Assembly: GCF_014193675.1 (NCBI RefSeq)
Contig: NZ_BLXZ01000001.1
Span: 372,001 to 436,000 of the forward strand
DNA length: 64,000 nt
Source of the DNA: Geomonas limicola
GTDB taxonomy: Bacteria > Desulfobacterota > Desulfuromonadia > Geobacterales > Geobacteraceae
Reading direction: 5' to 3'
Below, in pieces: positions 24,996 to 35,869 of this stretch. Position 1 is the stretch's first letter. Every line of letters begins with the position of its first letter. Made by a program: the position numbers and the translations under genes. The notes beneath the pieces are model-generated. The model searched no databases. It worked only from the letters and a program-made list of their open reading frames with translations, and was not told the origin of the DNA.

Positions 24996-26612
24996 CTAAG
25001 CCGGCAGGAAAAGGGTCATAGTGGTCCCTTTGCCGGATTTGCTCGAGACGGCGATGCGGCCGCCGTGGGTTTCCACGATGCGGTACACGGTGGCGAGCCC
25101 CAGGCCGGTCCCCCCCTTCTTGGTGGTGAAGAAGGGTTCGAAAACGCGTTTCACATCGGCATCGGACATACCCTGGCCGTTGTCTTTCACCCGGATGCGC
25201 ACCTGGTCGGCTTCCCCGCCGCGCTGTACCGAGGCGTCGATCACGATCTTCCCCTGCCCGGACATGGCCTCGGCACCGTTCACGATGAGGTTCCAAAAGA
25301 CCTGCTTGCACTGGTCCTTGTCGAAGACGACCACGACGTGGTTGGGCACCCGGTTTTCGATGTCCACCCCCTCAAGCCGGGGATCCCTGGCCAGCAGCGG
25401 GCTCAGCTCGGAGATCAGGCCGCTCAACTGCAGGGGGACCTTGGCCGGGGTGGCGGGCTTGGCATAGAGGAGGAAATCACGCAACAGGCCGTCGAGCCGA
25501 TCGGTCTCCCTCAGGATGATGGAGAAGAGCCGTTTGTCCTTCTCGTCCGCCCACTCCCGCAGCGCTACCAGTTGGACCGAGCCACTGATGGCCGCCAACG
25601 GGTTGCGGATCTCGTGCGCCATACGTGCCGAAAGGGCACCGACCGCAGCGAGCTCGTCGGCACGCTTCAACTCGCCGGCCAGCCGTTTCATCTGGGTCAG
25701 GTCGTGCAGGTCGAATACGGCGCCGTTGGGTTCGCCGTCCGTGCCGGTAAGCGGGACCGATTTGAAGGAGAGCAGCATCAGCTCCCCGTCCGGCCCCAGG
25801 TGCTCGAACTCCCCCTGGCGGGCCGCCTGGGCAAGGAGAGCCTGATCGGCCAGCCCCGGAAAGACCTCGTTCAACGGCCGATCGTAAGCCTCCTGCTGGG
25901 TCAACCCGGCCAGGGTTTCCGCGTACCGGTTGAAGACCCTGATGCGCAGCTTCGGCGTGACGGTCACCAGTCCGCTTTGGATGGTGGACACGATCGAGCT
26001 GTTCAAGCGCTCCAGCTCGGCGTAGTCGATCTCCTTCTCCTGCAGGGCGCTCTCGCTGCGCCGGGCACGTTCGGCGAGGCTGCCGGCCAGAAACGCGGTG
26101 AGGAAGAAGGAGGTAGCGTAAAGAAAGATCAGGTAGAAGATGTAGCCGGGACCGCTCGATTGCGCTGCCGACGGCGGAAGCCCCAGTCCGGTCAGGCGAC
26201 CGTAGAACTGGAAGTCGAGGATCGCTCCGTAGAGGATGACGCAGAGCGAGGCCGTGTAATAGGCCTCCGATCGGGCCAAGAGCACGCTCGCACTGACAAT
26301 GGAAAGAAAATAGAGAAACGCATAGGGGGAACTGACACCGCCGGTAACCAGGATGAGCGTGGTCACCAGCAATAGGTCCCAGACGATCTGCGCGTAGCTC
26401 AAGGTCCGGACCTGGCGCGTGGAAAGCTTCAGGACTGCGTAGGAAATAAGGGAAAACAGGTAGGTCGCCAGGACCAGCCGGATAACGACGCTGCGCGCCC
26501 CTTCCGCGGCACTGTCCAGGTGCAGGTCGAGGAAAAGGGTGGAGGCGAGAAATGCTGAGACGACCACCACCCTTAACAGGATGAACCAACCGATCCTTCT
26601 GCGATCGGGCAT
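24996..26612 (-). CDS. pilS: Sensor histidine kinase of pilin expression
   Basis: 538 residues. The N-terminal 180 residues hold about six hydrophobic helices. A PAS domain follows (IVSTIQSGLVTVTPKLRIRVFNRYAETL, about residues 215-320). The dimerisation domain has HEIRNPLAAISG (phospho-accepting His) and the ATPase domain has NLIVNGAEAM, VKDNGQGM and GTGLGLATVYRIVE. It phosphorylates PilR. In Pseudomonas PilS senses pilin subunits in the membrane, and the same is assumed here. The gene follows pilC by three bases and ends with a repeat array. Confidence 0.95.
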   Translation of the reverse strand: MPDRRRIGWFILLRVVVVSAFLASTLFLDLHLDSAAEGARSVVIRLVLATYLFSLISYAVLKLSTRQVRTLSYAQIVWDLLLVTTLILVTGGVSSPYAFLYFLSIVSASVLLARSEAYYTASLCVILYGAILDFQFYGRLTGLGLPPSAAQSSGPGYIFYLIFLYATSFFLTAFLAGSLAERARRSESALQEKEIDYAELERLNSSIVSTIQSGLVTVTPKLRIRVFNRYAETLAGLTQQEAYDRPLNEVFPGLADQALLAQAARQGEFEHLGPDGELMLLSFKSVPLTGTDGEPNGAVFDLHDLTQMKRLAGELKRADELAAVGALSARMAHEIRNPLAAISGSVQLVALREWADEKDKRLFSIILRETDRLDGLLRDFLLYAKPATPAKVPLQLSGLISELSPLLARDPRLEGVDIENRVPNHVVVVFDKDQCKQVFWNLIVNGAEAMSGQGKIVIDASVQRGGEADQVRIRVKDNGQGMSDADVKRVFEPFFTTKKGGTGLGLATVYRIVETHGGRIAVSSKSGKGTTMTLFLPA

Positions 26613-26615
26613 ACC

Positions 26616-27836
26616 CTACCCGCCGACCGTGCCGGCCAGCTTGAAGATCGGCAGGTACATCGCGATGACCAGGCCGCCGACCGTGGTCCCCAGGAACACC
26701 ATCAGCATAGGCTCCATCATCGAGGTGAGCGCGCCCACCGCGTCGTCGACCTCGTCATCGTAGAAGTCGGCGATCTTGTTCAGCATGGCGTCCATGGCAC
26801 CGGTTGCCTCGCCGACCGAGATCATCTGCACCACCATGGGGGGAAACACCCCGCTCTCCGCGAGCGGCTCGGCGATGGTCTTACCTTCGGAAATCGACTG
26901 GCGCACCTTGTAGATGGCCTCCTCGACGATCTTGTTCCCCGCGGTCTTGGCAACGATCTCCAGGCCATCCATGATGGGGACGCCCGAGCTGATCATGGTT
27001 CCCAGGGTACGGGTGAACTTGGCGACGGAGACCTTGCGGACCAGGGGACCGATCACGGGAGTCTTCAGGGCCAAACTGTCGATTACCCGGCGCCCCTTGA
27101 CCGTCTGGTAGTACCTGCCGAGGGCGTACTTGATCCCGAAGATCATGGCGATGATCACCAGGATGTACTTGGTGAGGAAGTTACTCAGCGCGATGACGAT
27201 GCGGGTAGGCGCCGGGAGCTCGCCACCGAAGTCGGCAAACATCTTGGCGAAGGTCGGGATGACGAAGACCAGGATGACGCCGACCACGACCACCGCGATG
27301 GCCATGATGGTGGCCGGGTAGACCATGGCACCCTTGACCTGCTTGGCGAGCTTCATCGCCTTCTCGATGTAGGCCGCCAGGCGCGACAGGATGGTGTCGA
27401 GGATACCGCCCACCTCGCCGGCGGCGACCAGGTTCACGTAGAGCTGGTCGAAGACCTTGGGGTGTTTGGCAAGGGCATCGGCGAAGGTGGAGCCGCTCTC
27501 CACGTTCTCCTTCACCTTGAGGAGGCAATCCTTGAAGGTCTTGTTCTCCTGCTGGCTACCGAGGATGTCCAGGCACTGCACCAGCGGCAGGCCGGAGTCG
27601 ATCATGGTGGCAAACTGGCGGGTGAAGACCACCAGGTCCTTGGTGTCGACCTTGCCACCCTTGCGGCCCGGGAGCTTGAGCTCCATGTTGAGCCCGCGCC
27701 CCTCTTCCTTTACGGTGATGCCGGTGAAACCGTATCTCTTAAGCTGGGCTTCGACCTGCAGGGCGCTGCCGGCCTCCATAACACCCTTCTGGGTGCTGCC
27801 GGCCTTGCTCCTGGCCTCCCAACTGAACTTAGGCAT
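26616..27836 (-). CDS. pilC: Type IV pilus inner membrane platform protein
   Basis: 406 residues, GspF/PilC family. Two homologous cytoplasmic four-helix domains (FTRQFATMIDSGLPLVQCLDIL near residue 75 and FTRTLGTMISSGVPIMDGLEI near 275) are each followed by membrane helices (AIAVVVVGVILVFVIPTFA). The family motif LPxxxxxxS is seen as ELPAPTRIVIALS. It sits in the inner membrane between the PilB and PilT motors and the fibre base. AAAGGAG precedes the ATG. The gene follows pilT by 33 bases. Confidence 0.96.
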   Translation of the reverse strand: MPKFSWEARSKAGSTQKGVMEAGSALQVEAQLKRYGFTGITVKEEGRGLNMELKLPGRKGGKVDTKDLVVFTRQFATMIDSGLPLVQCLDILGSQQENKTFKDCLLKVKENVESGSTFADALAKHPKVFDQLYVNLVAAGEVGGILDTILSRLAAYIEKAMKLAKQVKGAMVYPATIMAIAVVVVGVILVFVIPTFAKMFADFGGELPAPTRIVIALSNFLTKYILVIIAMIFGIKYALGRYYQTVKGRRVIDSLALKTPVIGPLVRKVSVAKFTRTLGTMISSGVPIMDGLEIVAKTAGNKIVEEAIYKVRQSISEGKTIAEPLAESGVFPPMVVQMISVGEATGAMDAMLNKIADFYDDEVDDAVGALTSMMEPMLMVFLGTTVGGLVIAMYLPIFKLAGTVGG

Positions 27837-27869
27837 AGGGTTCTCCTTTGGTAGTAACTGGTGCCAGGC

Positions 27870-28973
27870 CTAGCGCGACGGACGGGGGCGCGGCTGTCCC
27901 AGCACCGCACTCCCCGGAGACAGCATCTGCTTCAGTTCGTCGGGCTCGGAGGAACGCGCCAGGGCGTCGTCCACGCTGATGATGCGCTTGGCCAAAAGCG
28001 CCATCAGGCTCTGGTTCATGGTCTGCATGCCGAACTTGTCCTGGCCGACCTGCATCTGCGAGTAGATCTGGTGCACCTTGTCGTCGCGGATCAGGTTGCG
28101 GATCGCGGGGTTCGGGACCATGACCTCGAGGGCGAGCGCCCTCCCCTGCCCGCTGGCCCGGGGAATCAGGGTCTGCGAAAGCACCCCCTCGAGCACGAAG
28201 GAGAGCTGCACCCTGACCTGGGTCTGCTGGTAGGGGGGGAAGACGTCGATGATCCTGTTGATGGTCTGGGCGCAGGAGTTGGTGTGCAGGGTCGCGAAAC
28301 AGAGGTGGCCGGTCTCGGCAAGGGTGAGCGCCGCCTCGATGGTCTCCAGGTCGCGCAACTCGCCCACCAGTACCACGTCGGGGTCCTGCCTCAGCACGTA
28401 CTTGAGGGCGTGCTTGAAGCTCTTGGTGTCGGCGCCGACCTCGCGCTGGTTCACGATGCACCCCTTGTGCGGGTGCAGGTACTCGATCGGGTCCTCGATG
28501 GTGACGATGTGGTCGTGGCGCTCGGTGTTGATCCGGTCGATCATGGAGGCGAGCGTGGTCGACTTGCCGCTACCGGTCGGGCCGGTGACCAGGATGAGGC
28601 CGCGCGGCTTGTCGCAGAGTTCCTTGACGACCGGCGGCAGCCCCAGTTCCTCGAAGGTGAGGATCTTGTAGGGGATGACGCGGAAGACGCCGGCCACCGC
28701 GCCGCGCTGCACGAAGATGTTCCCCCTGAAGCGGGACAGCCCCTTGACGCCGAAGGAGAGGTCGAGCTCGTTCTCCTCCTCGAACTTGTGCTTTTGGCTG
28801 TCGGTGAGGATCGAGTAGCAAAGCTGCTTGGTCTCGACGGGGGTGAGCGGCGGGATGTCCATCGGGGTCAGCTGACCGTCGATACGGATCTGCGGCGAGG
28901 TGTTGGTGGTGATGTGCAGGTCCGAACCGCCCCGTTCCACGAGTTCCTTCAGCAACTGATGAAAATTGATCAT
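27870..28973 (-). CDS. pilT: Pilus retraction ATPase
   Basis: 367 residues, typical PilT length. The N-terminal PAS-like domain starts INFHQLLKELVERGGSDLHI. Walker A is VTGPTGSGKSTT (residues 129-140), the Asp box is VTIEDPIEYLH, Walker B is DVVLVGELRDLETI, and the His box is CFATLHTNSCAQTI. The C-terminal AIRNLIRDDKVHQIYS motif of true PilT proteins is present, which separates it from PilB. It powers pilus retraction at the inner membrane. Confidence 0.97.
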   Translation of the reverse strand: MINFHQLLKELVERGGSDLHITTNTSPQIRIDGQLTPMDIPPLTPVETKQLCYSILTDSQKHKFEEENELDLSFGVKGLSRFRGNIFVQRGAVAGVFRVIPYKILTFEELGLPPVVKELCDKPRGLILVTGPTGSGKSTTLASMIDRINTERHDHIVTIEDPIEYLHPHKGCIVNQREVGADTKSFKHALKYVLRQDPDVVLVGELRDLETIEAALTLAETGHLCFATLHTNSCAQTINRIIDVFPPYQQTQVRVQLSFVLEGVLSQTLIPRASGQGRALALEVMVPNPAIRNLIRDDKVHQIYSQMQVGQDKFGMQTMNQSLMALLAKRIISVDDALARSSEPDELKQMLSPGSAVLGQPRPRPSR

Positions 28974-28988
28974 GATATCCTCACCCGG

Positions 28989-30698
<1,710 letters not shown>

Positions 30699-30733
30699 GA
30701 AAAACCCTCATTGGCGGCGTTAACACCCCGTGA

Positions 30734-30762
30734 ATGGTATTTTGTAACGGCGGTATTGTCAA
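30734..30762 (-). promoter_or_regulatory. Sigma-70 promoter of the pilB operon
   Basis: On the minus strand a perfect TTGACA (30757-30762), 17 bases, then TACCAT (30734-30739). It overlaps the aroE stop codon and lies 36 bases before the pilB ATG, so the pil motor genes have a promoter separate from the aroE operon. Confidence 0.65.
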
Positions 30763-31631
30763 GGGTTACCTGGACTTGGCAGCGCCGCGAGGGCCTGTGC
30801 CATGCACCCCTCGGGCGGCGTGCGGCCGGTCCAGATGGCAAAGGCCGCCTCCCCCTGGGCCACCAGCATGCTGAGCCCGTTGGCGCAAGGCACCCCGCAG
30901 GCGGCAGCTTCCTTCATGAGCGGGGTGACCGGCGGGGCGTAGACCATGTCGTAGACGCAGAGCCCGGGCTTCAACCCGGCAAGCGATAGGCCGGGGAAGG
31001 AATCATGGGCCATCCCGACGCTCGTCGTGTTGACGATGAGGTCGAACTCCGCGAGAAACGCCGGATCGCCGAGTGCGCCGAGGCCGTGCTCGCTGAAGGC
31101 GGTCCCGGTAAGCCGGGTACCGAGCTCCTGGGCAAGTCCGTAGGCGGCAGCGAGGCTGCGGTTGGCGAGCGCGATGCGGGCAGCCTGCGCGCTCCCCAGC
31201 GCGGCAGCCGCGGCGCGCGCCGCTCCGCCGGCACCCAGCACCAGGATTCTTTTTCCCGCCGGATCGAAGCCGAACTCCTGGTGCAGCGCCGCCAGGAGCC
31301 CGATCCCGTCGGTATTGTAGCCGGTCAGGACGCCGTCGCGGCTGTCCACCACGTTCACCGCGCCAATCAGTTCCGCCTCGGGGGAGATCCGGTCCAAAAG
31401 CGGCATGATGGCCACCTTGTGGGGGATCGTCACGTTGAAGCCGATGACCCCCAGCGCGTTGAGCCCCGCGACCGCCTCAGCTAGCCGCTCGGGAGCGACC
31501 GCGAACGGGACGAACCTCCAGTCGAGCCCCAGCGCCTGGAATGCGGCGTTGTGCATGACCGGCGACAGCGAGTGCCTGATCGGCCAGCCGATGATCCCGG
31601 TCAGCATGGTCTTGCCGGTAATGGGCGTCAT
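30759..31631 (-). CDS. aroE: Shikimate dehydrogenase
   Basis: 290 residues. Reduces 3-dehydroshikimate to shikimate with NADPH in aromatic amino acid synthesis. The substrate site is IGWPIRHSLSPVMHN (SLSP) with GFNVTIPHK (catalytic Lys). The cofactor fold has VLGAGGAARAAAAAL and the NR/S turn LANRSLAA. NTTSVGMAHD and DMVYAPPVTPLM are typical. Its ATG overlaps the stop of the DUF2723 gene (ATGA). Housekeeping enzyme in an operon with envelope glycosylation genes. Confidence 0.96.
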   Translation of the reverse strand: MTPITGKTMLTGIIGWPIRHSLSPVMHNAAFQALGLDWRFVPFAVAPERLAEAVAGLNALGVIGFNVTIPHKVAIMPLLDRISPEAELIGAVNVVDSRDGVLTGYNTDGIGLLAALHQEFGFDPAGKRILVLGAGGAARAAAAALGSAQAARIALANRSLAAAYGLAQELGTRLTGTAFSEHGLGALGDPAFLAEFDLIVNTTSVGMAHDSFPGLSLAGLKPGLCVYDMVYAPPVTPLMKEAAACGVPCANGLSMLVAQGEAAFAIWTGRTPPEGCMAQALAALPSPGNP

Positions 31632-33487
31632 CAGCGCACCCCGTAGGTGGTACGCAGCTGGTCGATCTGCTTCGCCAGGTCGGGCTGGATGCGCTGCGCT
31701 GCTGCCAGTTCGACGATCCCCTGCGGGTACCCCATCTTAAGGAGGGTTTCTCCGGCCTCCAGGTGCGCCGCGGCATAGATCCGGATCGCCGTGCCGGTGT
31801 CGAGGTCCCGGAAAAAGAGGTCGTCCCCCAGTACGCCACGCAGGGTATAGATCTGCCAGAGATCGGTGGGGGGCGGGGCAAGCGGCTGCGAAGCGGGGAG
31901 CAGCTGGTAGCAGATGCCGTTTTGGTGCGGCTGGTAGTGGGTGAACTCGACGGAATAGCGCGTGGAGAAGTCGATGTACACCGGCCTTTTGTCCATCATC
32001 TCGGAAGCCGACAGCATGACCGCGTCTTCCGGTGCGATCTGCCCGGGAGGGATAGTGCGCAGCCTCGAGTTCTTGAAGAGTTCCGGAAAGCTGTCCAGGT
32101 ACCACTTGAAGACCAGGTGCGGGGTGTGCAAGAGGTCGAGGTCCTCGCGCATCCGCTCCACCCCCTGGATGTACCAGAGCGGGAAGGCACCCGAGTCGCC
32201 CCAGGTGTAGAGCGCGGTCCCCTCGGGGAGCGACTTCAGCACGTTGGAGGCGTAGTCGAAGGCAACGTAGTTTTCGTGCTGGTCGTTCTCCTGGTAGTGC
32301 AAAAGGCAGACGGAGACCGGCAGCACCATGAGCAGGGAGAGGAGCGTGCGGCACAAGGGGCGTTTCTCGGCCCAGGCAGCGGGGAGCCGGGCCGCCAGTT
32401 CCTGCACCAGGTGAAAGGTGCCGAGCGCGATGAAGACGGCGCTCAACAGGTAGAGCGGCGTGAAGAACTCCTCGGTCAAGAAGATGAACTCACGGCCGGT
32501 GTTGAAGTACCCGACGATCACCAGCAGAAACGAGGCGAGACCTATGAGGTAGGAGAGGACCGCGTCGCGCTGGCGCTTGGCGAAGCTCATGAGGCCGATC
32601 AGCAAGAGCGCCAGACCGACGACCGTGAACTCCCGGGGGACGTTGAGTGCGTTCACCTGGTCCCAGAGCAGGGCAAGGTCCCGGTCCGGCTTCACCGTCG
32701 GGTACCCCTTGCGGAGCAGGGTCCAGAGGAACTGGCTCAGGGTCTGGGGATCCCCCCAGTTCAAAAGCGGCCGCTGCGTGGCGCGCACGATCAGGTGCAG
32801 GTGGATCCCGAAGCCCAGGATCCCGAAGGCCAGGGCGATCACGAACTCCTTCACCCTGAAGAGGATGCGCCAGTTCTTGGAGACGATGAGCCAGCCGTAC
32901 ACCGGGATCATCAGCACCATGATTTGGTGGGCGCCGGTCCCCAGGCCGCACAAGAAGGCACCGAGGTAGACGTAGGCCGGGCACTCCTCGCCACGGTCGT
33001 AGCTGTCGCGCCACAAGAGCATGAGGTAGTAGACCACCGCGCAGATAAAGGCCAGAAGCGGATAGGGCTTGTCGTGGTTGGACTGCAGCCAGAGCCGGGA
33101 GGTGCCGGCGAAGGTCACCGCGGCGCAGAGGCCGGTGAAGCCGCGGGCGGTGCGGAAGAAGTTACCCGGGATCTCCTCGTCCTTCAAGAGGTGGGTGACC
33201 AGGAGGTAGACGCCGTAGCAGGCAAGCGCCGCCGAGATCGCCGTGGCCAGGTTCACCCTGAAGGCGATGGAGCCGAACGGGAGCCAGGTGAAGGGCTTCG
33301 CGTAGTTGATGAACAGCGGGTAGCCCGGCGAGTGCGAGGCCCCCAAGGAGGCCGTGGCGGTGATGAACTCCCCGGAATCGAAAAAGGTGACCGAGGGCGC
33401 CAGGGTCAATAGGTAGAGGAAAAGGGGGATCAGAAACGAGAGGATGGCAAAGGCGTCGAGCCTTTTAAGGGCGACCCTGGTGCTCAC
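31631..33487 (-). CDS. DUF2723 GT-C membrane protein
   Basis: 618 residues. About ten to twelve helices fill residues 12-400, then a soluble C-terminal region. The N-terminal signature TFFDSGEFITATASLGASHSPG is characteristic of DUF2723, with the acidic residue of the first periplasmic loop and HSPGYP as expected for GT-C glycosyltransferases of the protein-mannosyltransferase clan. The substrate is unknown. Start is GTG, overlapping the flippase stop as GTGA. It lies two genes upstream of the pilus cluster and may glycosylate exported proteins or glycans. Confidence 0.85.
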   Translation of the reverse strand: MSTRVALKRLDAFAILSFLIPLFLYLLTLAPSVTFFDSGEFITATASLGASHSPGYPLFINYAKPFTWLPFGSIAFRVNLATAISAALACYGVYLLVTHLLKDEEIPGNFFRTARGFTGLCAAVTFAGTSRLWLQSNHDKPYPLLAFICAVVYYLMLLWRDSYDRGEECPAYVYLGAFLCGLGTGAHQIMVLMIPVYGWLIVSKNWRILFRVKEFVIALAFGILGFGIHLHLIVRATQRPLLNWGDPQTLSQFLWTLLRKGYPTVKPDRDLALLWDQVNALNVPREFTVVGLALLLIGLMSFAKRQRDAVLSYLIGLASFLLVIVGYFNTGREFIFLTEEFFTPLYLLSAVFIALGTFHLVQELAARLPAAWAEKRPLCRTLLSLLMVLPVSVCLLHYQENDQHENYVAFDYASNVLKSLPEGTALYTWGDSGAFPLWYIQGVERMREDLDLLHTPHLVFKWYLDSFPELFKNSRLRTIPPGQIAPEDAVMLSASEMMDKRPVYIDFSTRYSVEFTHYQPHQNGICYQLLPASQPLAPPPTDLWQIYTLRGVLGDDLFFRDLDTGTAIRIYAAAHLEAGETLLKMGYPQGIVELAAAQRIQPDLAKQIDQLRTTYGVR

Positions 33488-34509
33488 GCGGAGGCTCCTG
33501 ACTGGCTGTCGTTTGCAGCGCTTATGTTCTTAAGGCTCAGCTTGTCTCGCCACACGCAGTACAGGCCGGCCACGATCACCGGGAAAAAGCTGAGGCCATG
33601 GGTCACCAGGGCGATGCTGAGCGCCTTCTCGGAGCGCAGTTCGAACGCCGAGAGCGCGGTGACGCAGGCGAAATGGTAGGTGCCGACGAACCCCGGGGAG
33701 GCCGGGACCATGACGGCGAAGACCAGGAACACCATGATGAACATGCTGGCGGTGATGGGGAGTGCCACCCCGAAGGAGCGCAGCACCAGGTCGACCGGCC
33801 AGATCGCGCTGGCCCAGATGAGAAGCGAGCTCACGACCACGGCACCGATCTCGCGGGGACGGCTGGGGATGAGGATCCCGGAAATGAAGTGGCGCAGCTG
33901 GGTCGCCACCTGCTCGGCGAAGCGCGGGGCCACCGGCTGGAGGATCCGGGTGACCAGGCGGACGGTCCACTCGGTGCGCGTTTTCAAAAGGGCCAGGAAG
34001 GCGAGCACCCCGACGTAGAGCCCGAAGGTCACGTAGCCGCCGGTCACGAGCCCCCTCTGGATGTGCTCCATCCCGGGGGGCAGCTTGATGGTGAAGAAGG
34101 TGACCAGCAGCACCAGCAGGATGGTGAAACCGTCGCAGAGCCGGTCGACCACCAGCGAGGCGAACACCGCCGAGGTCCCGATCCCCTCCTTCTGTCCCAG
34201 CGAGTAGGCACGCACGAACTCGCCAAGCCTGGCCGGCAGGAGGTTGTTGGCCATGTAGCCGATCAGGGTGGAGGGGAAGAGATTCCCCATGCTGGTCTTT
34301 TTGATGGGGAGTAGCAGGTACTTCCAGCGCACCGCCCGCAGGTAGTAGCTCACGAAGGTCAACAGGATGGCCGGCGGGATGAAGCGGTAGTCCAGCTCGC
34401 GGAAGGCGGCGCCCAGCTTGCTGAAATCAATCTTCCTGAACAGCAGGAACAGGAAGAAGACGCTGATGCCGATGCCGATCCAGAGCTTTAAATCCGGTTT
34501 TTTCTTCAA
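33484..34509 (-). CDS. Flippase-like / lysylphosphatidylglycerol synthase transmembrane-domain protein
   Basis: 341 residues with about eight helices. The LPG_synthase_TM (UPF0104) signature is seen in YYLRAVRWKYLLLPI, TLIGYMANNLLPARLGEFVRAY and SLVVDRLCDGF, followed by PASPGFVGTYHFACVTAL. Family members are thought to move lipid-linked molecules or to act with membrane glycosyltransferases. The overlap with the DUF2723 gene supports a joint role in using a polyprenyl-linked sugar. No aminoacyltransferase domain is present, so it is not a full MprF. Confidence 0.83.
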   Translation of the reverse strand: MKKKPDLKLWIGIGISVFFLFLLFRKIDFSKLGAAFRELDYRFIPPAILLTFVSYYLRAVRWKYLLLPIKKTSMGNLFPSTLIGYMANNLLPARLGEFVRAYSLGQKEGIGTSAVFASLVVDRLCDGFTILLVLLVTFFTIKLPPGMEHIQRGLVTGGYVTFGLYVGVLAFLALLKTRTEWTVRLVTRILQPVAPRFAEQVATQLRHFISGILIPSRPREIGAVVVSSLLIWASAIWPVDLVLRSFGVALPITASMFIMVFLVFAVMVPASPGFVGTYHFACVTALSAFELRSEKALSIALVTHGLSFFPVIVAGLYCVWRDKLSLKNISAANDSQSGASA

Positions 34510-34571
34510 AAGGTACTCCCTAACGGTAGACCGGACCGGCCGGGTGGACGGCTCAGGCAGGTGGTCTCAGG

Positions 34572-35525
34572 TTACTCGGTGTCGTGGTACTCGATGATGG
34601 AAGCGTCCCTGAGGATCTCCTTGCAGTGCGCTACGTCGGCGGCGATGGCGGCCTTCAGCGCGTCGAGGTTCGGGAAGCGTTGCTCGCCGCGCAGGCGGTC
34701 CAGGAAAAAGACCGAGACCTCCATGCCGTAGAGGTCGCCGTCGAAGTCGAAGAGAAACACCTCGAGGGTGACCCGTTCGTTTTGGAAGGTCGGGTTCGAA
34801 CCGATGTTGCAGGCACCGTCGAAGAGTTCGGTGCCGATGCGCACCTTCACCGCGTAGACGCCGACCTCGGGGAGCAGGTCATCCTCGGTCTCGAGGTTCG
34901 CGGTGGGGAAACCGAGTCCCCGCCCCCGGTGCTGGCCATGCACCACGGTCCCGGTGATGAAGTAGTGCCGTCCCAGGACCGCCACCACGCCCTTCACGTC
35001 TCCCCGGGTCACCAGCTCGCGCACCTTGGTGCTACTGTAGACGGTGTCGCCGTTGGCGACCGCCGGCAGGAGCTCCACGGTGTAGCCGAAACGTCCCCCC
35101 AGCTCGCGCAGCAGGGTAACATCCCCTTCCCTTCCCTTGCCGAAGGCGTAGTCGTAGCCGATCACCAGGTGGTCGATACCCAAGGTTTCGACCAGGACCC
35201 GCTCCACGAACTGGCGGGCCGACAGGGCGGCAAAGGCCGCGTCGAAGGGGATTTCCAGCAGGTAGTCGATCCCGGAGGCCTCGATGAGGGCGGCCTTCTC
35301 GCGGGGGCTGGTGATCAGCTTGACGCCGCGCTCGGGGGCCAGGACCTGCAGCGGATGGGGGGCGAAGGTGATCACCACCGAGACCCCGCCCGCCTTCCTG
35401 GCCAGTTCGCGCACGCGCTTGAAGATCTCGCGGTGCCCCAGGTGCACCCCGTCGAAGTTGCCGATGGTCGCCACGGGATGCCGGAGTTTTTCCGTTACCT
35501 CGGCGATGCTCTTATAAATAATCAT
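34572..35525 (-). CDS. ribF: Bifunctional riboflavin kinase / FAD synthetase
   Basis: 317 residues. The N-terminal FAD synthetase half has ATIGNFDGVHLGHREIF and FAPHPLQVL, with IGYDYAFGKGREGD as the adenylate site. The C-terminal kinase half has GQHRGRGLGFPTANLE and GVYAVKV. It makes FMN and FAD from riboflavin. Heads the minus-strand run toward the flippase gene, 62 bases away. The upstream gap holds a palindromic repeat element. Confidence 0.96.
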   Translation of the reverse strand: MIIYKSIAEVTEKLRHPVATIGNFDGVHLGHREIFKRVRELARKAGGVSVVITFAPHPLQVLAPERGVKLITSPREKAALIEASGIDYLLEIPFDAAFAALSARQFVERVLVETLGIDHLVIGYDYAFGKGREGDVTLLRELGGRFGYTVELLPAVANGDTVYSSTKVRELVTRGDVKGVVAVLGRHYFITGTVVHGQHRGRGLGFPTANLETEDDLLPEVGVYAVKVRIGTELFDGACNIGSNPTFQNERVTLEVFLFDFDGDLYGMEVSVFFLDRLRGEQRFPNLDALKAAIAADVAHCKEILRDASIIEYHDTE

Positions 35526-35869
35526 CTGCTGCAGACCTTTAAGGACTAAAGCGCGCTCCGTGAGGGAACGCGCGCATCGCTAGAATAGTTGACCGGCATG
35601 GCAGTGGCGAAATGCCTTTCAAAAGGACATAGACCGGGGTCGGAGCTCATTCTCCACGCAGCGTTGCAGCCGAATTCTCGTTCCCCCCTTTGCGAAGGGG
35701 GGACAGGGGGGAATTTAACGCGGCGGCAAAGGTGGAATTGGAAGCAAGCTGCCTCAAATCCCCTCTGTCTCCCCTGCGCAACGGGGAGGGCGTGACGCCA
35801 GCTGCGTTGCCTCATTTAGCCGTGAGCCCTCGGAATCCGGTTGTCTTACCGGAAGCAGGGACACCAACA
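35526..35869. other. Gap between tatC and ribF, holding a palindromic element
   Basis: No gene is supported. Apart from the inverted-repeat element at 35681-35790 I see a short palindrome GCGCTCCGTGAGGGAACGCGC near 35550 that could terminate tatC transcription, although no T run follows. No promoter for ribF stands out. Confidence 0.4.
35681..35790. repeat. REPIN-like inverted repeat
   Basis: The left arm (35681-35715) is a hairpin CCCCCCTT-TGCG-AAGGGGGG followed by ACAGGGGGGAATTT. The right arm (35756-35790) is its imperfect reverse complement, AAATCCCCTCTGTCTCCCC then CGGGGAGGG. The arms enclose about 40 bases. Two hairpin REP-type units in opposite orientation fit a REPIN or a small non-autonomous element. 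No transposase is present in the window. Confidence 0.6.

Noticed and set aside
24850..25311. Minus-strand frame through the CCCCAGT array encoding a heptapeptide repeat
   Set aside because: It overlaps the end of pilS in another frame and has no ribosome site. The peptide repeat is a trivial result of a 7-base unit.
31763..33412. A 549-codon plus-strand frame
   Set aside because: Antisense to the DUF2723 gene, rich in Glu, Gly and Val, without motifs or a ribosome site.
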